A stretch of DNA of 64,000 bases, from contig NC_064047.1 of NCBI RefSeq assembly GCF_932526225.1, forward strand, positions 11,767,501-11,831,500. The letters are read 5' to 3'. Position numbers and translations under genes: made by a program. Origin of the DNA: Nematostella vectensis. Taxonomy: Eukaryota; Cnidaria; Anthozoa; Actiniaria; Edwardsiidae. Under the pieces are notes generated by a model. The model ran no database searches and was not told where the DNA came from. It saw only the letters and a list, made by a program, of their open reading frames with translations. Positions 33,571 through 43,700 of this stretch are shown one piece after another. The stretch's first letter is position 1, and the number at the start of each line of letters is the position of its first letter.

Positions 33571-33791
33571 GGGTGATTTAGATCCACGACGCCGGCAAGG
33601 GGACGCCGCCTCGCGCACGTTCTATTGCACGCGCACGCTGATTTTTGCCGGCGTCCCGTCCTGAAGAGGACGTGAAAAAGCATGAAATGCCGTCCTGAAC
33701 AGGACGCGACGCCGGCAAGAAAAGCGTGCGCGCGCAATCAAACGTGCGCGAGGCGGCTTCTTCTTGCCGGCGTCGTGGATCTAAATCACCC
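33571..33791. mobile_element. 221-bp palindromic MITE with TA duplication
   Basis: Ends GGGTGATTTAGATCCACGAC and its inverse, with nearly the whole unit self-complementary and GC-rich (CGCCGGCAAG and GCGCGC blocks). TA flanks both ends (33569-33570, 33792-33793), which suggests a mariner-type origin. It sits 68 bp outside the 4.7-kb element. Confidence 0.8.
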
Positions 33792-34149
33792 TAATGGCTG
33801 AAAATGGCGACAATCCAAAAAAAAGGAAAAAAAGCTCTAAGGAAATGAATGACCTAAACTTTTTAAAAGAAGCTCTCATATAAAAGGGAAAACCACCTCC
33901 CTTTTCGTAAATTCCATTTTTACCATTCATTGGCACAGCCAGGGTAATCTTCTGTTACACAGCTTACATTTTGTAGAAACTCGATTAAAAAGCAGTTAAA
34001 CAAAACATACGTTTTGCTGAACGCACTGGGAAACAAGATCGCGGACACTTGTTGGGATCAGCCTTTTGGACTTAAGCAATTAATAAGCTTAGGTCTGATT
34101 CATACGTCGCGCTCCTGCCGTGCCGAATCTAATTGTCTATTTGTATAAC

Positions 34150-34398
34150 AGGCTTACCAACTAATTTCTCAGTCAGTCTAGCTAGAATACTTTCAGGATT
34201 GCACCTCGCGTTACGCGAAACCCCTCAACTGCCCAAACATTAGAAATATCGCTTATTCTGAATAAATACACATCACAAATTAATGAAATTTATTTGTGAA
34301 CTTTATTCTAGGATAAAAGCCAATTATAGCACAATAACAGGAGGTGATCAATCGTGAAAATATTCGAGCTAGACTGACTGAGAGGTTGGTAAGCCTGA
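34150..34398. repeat. Foldback repeat with about 58-bp inverted arms
   Basis: The sequence CAGGCTTACCAACTAATTTC continuing to 34207 recurs in inverse at 34340-34398 with a few mismatches (TCAGTCAGTCTAGCT shared exactly). The interior is about 130 bp, with no coding. It is probably a MITE, with no clear target duplication. Confidence 0.65.
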
Positions 34399-34754
34399 GT
34401 TTATATCGACACAAATACTTTAACATTGCTAGGAAAAGCGTGGGCTTTTTTCTAAAACCTTGAAATCGTGTTCTATTCATTTTAAGATTTCAAGGAAAAT
34501 CTAGAAATTTTCCTTTTCCGTAATGGGGTCAATCGAACGCTTCCTAAACACAGACATAACAAAAATATTGTATAAAATCGTTTGGAATGTTTAAAAAAAA
34601 TATGGTTATAGAAACAAAATGGTTTTTTCCTGAAATATAATCAAATACTACATAAACATATGATGATCTTTATCAGAATTTACCGGGCAGCTACCAATCC
34701 TGAAATTTGATTGGTTAGCTTTTAGTCGAAGCAGAAAGCTGCTCTTTTACTTAC

Positions 34755-37700
34755 CCGAACCGAGGGAAGAATATGTCCTGCCCAGAAAGGCTCAGTTTGC
34801 GCAACATAAAAGTGAACATCCACGCTGATCCCTTGGCCGTTTGTGATCATATCATCACAAGTTGGTTGTATGTCGATGGTGTAATCCTTTTTTTCTTTTA
34901 TATAAAGTTGACATTGGGTCACTGCAACCGAAACTCCATTTTTTTCCTCTTTAGGAAGCAACACTTGGAGTAATAAGTCCTTGTCAATAGGTATAGTGGG
35001 TTGTAATGTAACCTGATGGAGCGGATCACACTGTTGTGTTTTAATATGCTCTGGTTTAACCTGAGAAGAAAACAAATGGTGTTCATAGTGCATTAGGCTC
35101 TTCAGTGATTTGTGTTCACACAGGTAATATGTAGGTGCTAAAAGCCGAGGACGGAGGCAGTTTGCTGTATAACAGCCTGAGGGCTCATTACATGACCTTT
35201 ACCTAGTAAATAACAATTTAAAGAAAAAAATACCGGTGGAAAAGAGACAAAACTAAAATAAAAATAAAAAGAGTTTCGGGTAATTATTGACCTGCAAGAA
35301 AACCCAGGAGAGTTGTGGTTAATTGCACAAATTTGAAAAGCTCATTAGGTGAAGATGAATTGAAAAATTTTTGTAACTCGGAGTTTCAAGTGTGAGCACG
35401 CTGCGAGAATGGAGCTCACTGAAAGCGAAGAAGTCCGACTTATTTTTATTACGCCAAATATCTATTTTCAAGAACTGTTATGTCGACGACATGAACAAGC
35501 GGAACGAGTGAGTGGACGCCTCAGATAGCCGCACCACAGCCTAACTTTGCTTAGTGAAATAATTTCCAAAATTGAACATAAAATTTTGGCTGAACTTGTT
35601 TAATTTCGAGGGTCACGAAAATACAACGTTTGCTTTCATGACAATTTAATCGATGCATTGTTAATATTCAATCGTTCTTGTTATCACATTGTAATGCTAT
35701 GGCGAAAAAGTGGTGTTTTTTTCTCATTTCTACTCAAGGTTTAATATGATGACCCTTCTTTAGTATTAACGGTTAATATCTAGTTTTTTTAACCTACTCC
35801 TCCTCATTAGCATTCTAGTTATTAACCTCATTCATATTTAATGAGTTCATATTAAACTCCTCTTTTTCCCTTGATACAGCAAGCCTTCCCCGTTCTTTAA
35901 GTTTGTAAATTATTCATAGGTATTTTAGTGAAATACCTATAAATACCTTTTCCCTGCTAGCAGAGGCCTCTTTTCTCGGTATTTCGCTGGGCTGGCGTTC
36001 GCGAGGAAAAGAGACCTCTGCCATGGGTCGCAAGTTCGTTTGATCAAACCGCCGTCCACGATCGTGGACGGGAGATCCAGAGCGCATGCTCCGTTCATTA
36101 ATTACTGGCCACTATTTGAGCCCACAATGACTAGCGCATGTGTGAAGCGTATATCCGCTGTGGGATAATAACCCCGCATTCGAAACGGCGTCCTCCGTAG
36201 AAATATCACGCGACGAATTATAAAAGAAGCCATTAAATGCCTTGTCTTCATTCAGAATTCTTCGAGTCCAACTGTGCGATATTTACATTGAGGAAACTCG
36301 CCTGCCCAGATGTCTTGAAATTTCCGCTGTTTTATGACTTGAAACCGAAAAAAAAACCACCCTATTTGCACAAATACCATCGAAAATTTCATTCTTGCAT
36401 CAAGAATACGGGCAGTTGCAGTTTATTAAGGGTGTTGTAGTACTTCGAGGATTGCAAGATTTCGAAAACGAGACTTCATTCAAAATAAAGACCGGAAAAT
36501 GTCGTGCTTCAAACACCGTTTTCGCTCTAACTTGCTGCCTTTTCGTTGTTTCTCAACATTTATTATCTTCCTATTGGTCAAGCGAAATCTGTAAGTTAGA
36601 CATTAGATATGATATTGATATTTGTGAATATTCAGGTGAAATGAGAAGGAATCCAAGAAAAATACATTTCATAAAACTATCCGATTAGCGAGGGAATGCA
36701 TTTTTGTGATGATCAAAGCCAGCAAGCTCAAGCATCTGAGCTTTTTTAAAAGTGGGAAAATAAAGAGGGAGATATCACTGTACTTCTTTAATGTTGTTAT
36801 TATTATATGTTATATTATTATGTTGTTATTATTCAATACGGTGAAAAAAAATATTTCGCGCCAATGATTTGCTGAGACCAGTGAACAAACGAAAATTTAC
36901 TGAATATGTTTTCAGTGAGTATTTCTCAGTATGTATAAAATGAAAAAAGTAAAAAAAGCAATTAATACAAAGCCGAAACGATAGCAAGTGGGATAGGTTA
37001 AAACTAGTATCCTACTGCTACAGAATCGACGGAGAAGCTAACATCTGTTTCACTATAATGTCGGCACCTACCTTTATGCCCACAAAGAACGATTCGCTTT
37101 GCCTCCAGATGGACCATTTGTTTTGGGGATGACTGTTATACCTCATGCGCAGTCGGCAGTGCATCTGGAATGTGCATCGGGAATAAATATATAAATAATT
37201 TGACAAAATCATACAACGAATTTCGCACATGGAAAATAGGGGAGATAGACAAGGATGCGCTTGACTTATTTCGGGTCAGAGATGACAAAAGCGTCAAGGT
37301 TCTTCATCCTACCCAAAATTTTTGGCTCTATTTCCAGCCGTTGTTAAGTCAGTCTAGATTTTAATGCCATATATAGAAGAAAACATATATAGAAAAATAA
37401 TATATGAGAATAACAATGATCAGATACTATTAACAGCACAGGCCCGCCCGTAACCAGGATTTCATGTCATTGAAATTTGAGCTTTTCGTCCCTGAACTGA
37501 TACACAGGGCAATGATGATCAAGGAAAAATTATCTTAAAAAGCCAAAATCTGGTTATGTGCACTTCGGCCTCACTTTATTTGTGTTTTGAAAATCAGTCC
37601 GTAATACAAGAAACCTATAGCCATTGTAAGAAATTGTGTCTTCTCTCTCTATCTGGAATTGCGCGTTTTCCAGGTTTTTCCGTCATGTCACCCGTTCCGT

Positions 37701-40700
37701 GTAAAAGACAATTCAAAGCCATTGACAGGGAATGCAAAAAAAGTCTCTATCGGAGGACGAACGAACAGTACGTGCCCCATTGACCGCGTTTGGCAAAAAC
37801 GACTATTTTTGGCTAGATTTTCTTGATATTATAAGCTGCCAATCACACCTATTCGTTTAAGGGCCTATGGCACTATCTTTTGAGTCCGTTGCTAGGTAAA
37901 TTTGTTTGTCATATAAAAGCTTGTCAAATATCTTTAAACTTTCAACATAAGTGTTTAAGACATAAGTGACTCAAGTGATGACGTCATCTGACCCCCCCAT
38001 GCTCACGCGACAGAGAACAGAAGAAAAGGTGTCGGAGAAGCTACTGTTCAAATCTAACATCATCTTTCTTGCAGAAATATTTTACCGTCACTATTTTCTA
38101 AAACTTCACGCATCCGATTTGCGAAATTTTGATACCGCGTGAAAATGGCGAGTTTTTGTTCTTCGAAAACCACATATTTGGTAATATTTTTTCCATTTCT
38201 TCAAGTTATTACTCTGCGCTAAGTTGTTAGGAATGGTAATATCAATGGTCTGAGTGAGAAAAAAAATCACAATTGTTGTAAAATGTTTAAAATTAACTTG
38301 TTTTTTCGCCATTTATTTTTATTTATTTTTCTTCTACAAAATGTCGAAATGTTATTTTAATTTCTTGAGAAAAAAGAAAAAAGAAAGTTAAAACTAGAGT
38401 TTCAAAGAAAATAAAACAAAATAAAAAAGACTCGACCGGGGATTGAACCTGGGCGTTTATAAGCCAAAGGTGCTAACCACTGGGCCAAGGAATCAAGTTG
38501 GCGATTTTATTCTATTTATCCGAATGTAGCGCTTTTCCCTTTCGTAGCAACGAGTTATACTGAATACAGCATCGATTAAGCACGCCTAAGGATTTTCAAA
38601 ACAAATGAACAGTAAGCACAGGGAAGATGCACTATTATTGGTGATAATTTGATTTTGGCTGATTTGATACAAAGTTGAGTGGCTTTGGCTTGTAATTCAT
38701 GCAGTAAGGTCGATGTTTCGCAAATATTCATTGAAATTGGTAAGATGCCACCTTTCGCCTTTACCTGGTCCATGCATGGTTTAAAAGCCACAATCAGAAA
38801 TCAAAATAGTAAGAAATTTATTGTTGTCTACGGTTGAATATATTAACAATAACAATAACAATTTGCGAATATAGCGAAAGAGGAGCTTGAACTACACATG
38901 GATAGAAAGTCTACGTATCCACAAATGCCAGTTTGGACGTTCGAGTGCCTATGACTGCACCAGAAACTAATACTTTAACAGACCCCCAAAAAAGATAAAT
39001 GACAACTAACAACAACAACAGGTGTCAGTCTATATCAAATGGCGAGGAACTAGCTGGGATATTGAATTATATTGAGTTTTATTTAACTAGATGGGATGTT
39101 GAATTATATTGAGTTGATTTGAACTAGATGGGATGTTGAATTATATTGAGTTGATTTGAACTAGATGGGATGTTGAATTATATTGAGTTGAGTTGAACTA
39201 GATAGGATATTGAATTATATTGAGTTGAATTGAGCTAGATGGGATGTGGAATTATATTGAGTTGAATTGAACTAACAGAACTATACAGGCCGTGTAAAGC
39301 GATTCCTCGAAAATCTTAAAACCATTTCTGCTGTCGAAACATTGACAATTGTCTCAATGCAAGCTCATTTTCTTACTGGAGCGATTTTCCTTAGCCAATT
39401 TGGGTAATCGATCCTTTTTTTCTATGATGGTTGTGAGACTTGAGCTCGTGCCTTGTTGGTGCACAGTGCACTTTGCTTTAAAACTAGGCAATCTTTATCT
39501 TGATTGGCTCAAATAGTGCGATAAATGGCAGACCAGCGACACAGGCGTGGATCGAGCCATGTGATGATGCCACCCCCCCCCCCCCCCCCGCCCCAGATAG
39601 AATCTGTATCAACTTACCATGGTCCCCACTTTTGGGGGCGAGTAGAGTATCCCTTCAGAGTCCTTGTAATCACAGACCTCACCCTCGTTCGGGCAGAATT
39701 TGTTATTGCTCACCAAAGAACCATTGTCGTACCATTCAACGTGAAAGGAGACATTTCCCCAAGATGGAAATAAAAAATTGCATTTCATCATTGGTCTGTT
39801 ATTTTCATATTTGTTTCCATATTCAATGCTTGGAAGTGGAACCATCAAGTTGGGAAAATCTGTAAGGGGAAGATAATGATAGCATATTTTGATATTTACA
39901 TATCGACTTGATTCTCGACATAACGATCACAGATGCCCAGTCTACTTAGCAGTCGCTCTGTAGTTTACCCATAAGCCTTCCCCACAAGCGGCTGTATTAA
40001 AGTGCCCGTAGCATCAAACTCTTAATTTCCAAGTTTATTCTAATATATCAGTAGTTTAGGACTTGAAAACAAACCATACCAAATTCTATTGCCATACGAA
40101 GGGTTTTCGTGGGGTTTTTCCGGCTTTTAAAAAATGTAATTAAATCCAATAAGAACTGCTTCCCTGCTTTTGTTAACTCAAAAACTGACAAAAACTAATG
40201 TTTAAGAAAATTCTATCGACAATTTTTTTCGTAAGCACATTTTCCCTAAGATTTAAGGGGAAATGCCGTAATTAAAAAACCACACAATTTGACACCTATG
40301 TCGGAAATATTTTATCTATAGCTATACAGACAATTATATTGAATAAGTAATGATATGATACTACAAGGCCCTAAAATAATAGAAAATGTGCCCTTCAGGA
40401 TTCCTGAATCATCGAGGAACGCCTGGCGCTTTCGAAAAGGCCGGTCACTTTTCGCTCGAGAGTGCGATATTTATTCATTATAAGGTCATCTCTTCTTTTT
40501 CAATTGAGTTCCGTCTTTTTACGAATTTTCGACGCGATGCTTCGATTACAACAGGTACCAGAAAAATACCTGCAACTGTTTTTTCTTCTTCTCGCGATAT
40601 GGACATTCTTGCGCATTACCCAAAAGCCTTTGCGTCATAGTCCATCTCATCTGCATAATGTGTCAATTGAGACAAGTTCCAACAGAATATCGAGCAGTTT

Positions 40701-43700
40701 CCATCAATAGGTGTAAAAAATCTTATAAATCCTGCTGATATGGTTTTGGTATCTTTTTTGAGGTGAACATGTCAGTAGTCATACGTAAAACTATTAGTAT
40801 TATTTTGGTGCTTATTTTTGGTCCTTCCTTTAGAGAAGTTTTGTTTTTTCCTAAAATAGCTTATCATTGAATGTTATTTTAATTTTATGGAGCATTTTCA
40901 ATGAAATCTAGAGAATTGTCTTTGTAGTGTTTTTGATATTGATCCTGAAGAATATCTAAGCTTATATACTATAATTTCACGTCTGGATACTTTATAGCCC
41001 TCTCATTTAACTTCAAAAATTTGTTTGTTTAAAACAATATGATTAAAGCATGAATAGATATTGTTGTTTACTTTGCACTTAAATGAAATAATATATTTCA
41101 TCTTAATTATATACAATATGGCTTACTTTGGGTGTTAAAATAAATTTAACCCTAAGTGATAGCACATTGAGGGCAGTGAACCAAAGAAATGTTTAAGAAA
41201 TAATAATTTTCAAATGGATTCTCAGTTTTCCAGAATTTTATTTCGGTGCTAACTCTGCTGTGGGGATAGTATGTGTAAGATTTTTTAAAACTGTGAAAGA
41301 TAGGACAATCAGCCCCATCTACTTTTTGTGAAGCACACCTCAAGTCCACACTTTTTCCGCCTTAAAATGATCGGTCTTGCATAAAATACGAGGTGCTCGC
41401 AAAGACCAATCAGTGGCCCTAGCAGTTTTTCCCTGTAATGTTTTAGCGGTAAAAAAAAAAACGATATAAAATGGACTAGCGTTATAAACTTTACATCCTG
41501 GACCTCGTCAAAATAAAGTTAGTAATTCATAGCGGGGCCAGCGCGGCAAAAGGCCGCGCGCGGAGCTCAATAGGTATTGAAATATGGTATAGCTATGCGA
41601 CTTTGTTTTTTGGTCATTGCGCAGTTACCCTGTGGTGTCACTCGCAAGCCGCGCATCTCCCAGGCCCCACTCGGCTGGTCACCGTCACACGTGACTAACT
41701 TTTGTAACCTAGCCATCTTGCTAACTGACATGCGCTAGACCCAGTTCTTTGGGAAATCGGAACGAGCAACAAGCGAAGGTTTGGCCTGTTTGAAGATTTT
41801 TTTTGTAAAACAACAACCGAAAAGAATACGGTAGAATATTAGTAGAACCCAAAAGGGTTCTACTAATATTCATCCACGCCAAGATTTATGTAAGGAGATC
41901 CTAAGAAGAAAGGGCCTTAAATCGGCGTCTGTTTTCAGCTAGAAAAATCAGTCACTTGTGTCGACGAGTTCCCTGCAGTCGACAAGATGACAGTTCGCAA
42001 GAAAAAGAGAACACAACCACACAAGCGACAAACAGAAAACGACAAAAAACCTGCCAAGGTAAGATTCGACCGGCTAATTGTATTGAGGATATGAAAGTTA
42101 TTTTTCTTTTATTGTTGTACAATGTCATTTCTTTGATTTAATATATATTTCTTTTTAGAGTTTGCTTTGAGAATGCGTGGTCTAATCAACCAAATTGAGC
42201 ATAACACATTCTTTTATAATTTTCTTTCTCTCTATACTTTGTCTATGTTGAGATATTTAATAAAGGCTAACAAATACCATCCTATCGTATGTGCTAAAGA
42301 AGACCTTTCTTGTCTTTATTATATATCCTGTGTATTTAGTCCTTTTTTAAGATACAGCAACTTTTTTCAACATTATTATAACAACAAAAGTATAAACTTT
42401 ACCTATACTTTACCTAGTATAAACTGTAACTACAAGAGAATTTTCTCATCGAAAGTAAAAACCAAAAATGCAACCCCTTTAGTCTATATATATATATATT
42501 TTTTGAGCTTATATTGTCTGCATCTTGCATCTAATGTGTTTATTTTTATTGGAATAGTTGTGGACAATTAGCAAGATTATAAATGGCATGATGAAAGTAT
42601 TGTTTTGACTGTTTTATTAGGTAAAACCAACCAAGGACTACCTGTGGGCCATGATTGATGCTAAAGGCTGGAAGGCATGAGAATAGGCAAATGTCTTAAA
42701 GATAATAGTAGAGAAGTTCTTACTTTGAAAACAGTTTTCTATCAACCTAAAGATAATGGGGAAGGGAAATGTTAGGAAAGTGCTCAGTCAAGTAATTGCA
42801 TAACTGTTAAGTTTTCAAAGATATAGTCCCATTTTTTTTCTCCCTCTTTTAACTATTTTTGTATACATTTGATATTTTTCGCTGTACCCCCTCAGTACCC
42901 TAAATAATTAAAATAGGTTTGGTATGAAATTATACATGTTCATTTAGCACATTCTGTAATGTATGTTACCATCACGAATGTATTGCAATGCATCTTGGGA
43001 ATAAAGCAGTTTCGAATTCCAATATGGCGAATCGTACACAACATGTGAAACCACAAAGAAAAAGAACTCATCCTCCCTGAATCCAAGCGAAATAAGCCAG
43101 ATAAAGACACTGATGAGAAGAAGGAAGGGATTTCGAACTCAAATATGCCTAGAATGGATTGGACAAGTAAAGACTTGCCAAAGCATGGACGTCGTTCAAA
43201 CGTCACGCACAATTTATGTTTGGTGGTTCTTTGCAGACGAAGTCTGAGAAACAGAAATGCAACTACCCAATGATCTGGGTAGGTGAGAAGGGCAGCGATA
43301 TACTTCAGACGTGGACTCTGGAAGAAGGAGACGTAAAAAAGCTAAAAACGTATTACGAGAAGTACTAAGCGTATGTGAAGCCCAAGTCCAACAGAATCTT
43401 CTCCAGATATAAATTCCATACGATGCAAGACGCAAATGAGCCGTTTGAACAATTCTTGACAGATCTCAAGCTTCTAGTCAAAAATTGCGGCTACACTGAA
43501 CAAGATGAGCATGTGAGAGACAGAATTGTGATCGGATGCAAGTCGTCGAAGCTGAGACAAAAACTCATCCAAGAGGGATCGGACTTGACACTAGAAAAAG
43601 CAATCGACATTGCCATCACAATGGAGCAATCTCAGATACAGCTCAAAACAATGAAAGGGGAAGACCCTAGTGTGTTCAAGATGCAGTCAGGATGAAAGGA

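Noticed and set aside
38429-38494. Functional tRNA-Ile(UAU)
   Set aside because: The acceptor and anticodon stems do not pair, and the length is only 66 nt.
39500-39865. Plus ORFs across 39500-39865
   Set aside because: They overlap exon 3 of the minus-strand VWDE-like gene and a poly-C run, and have no domain.
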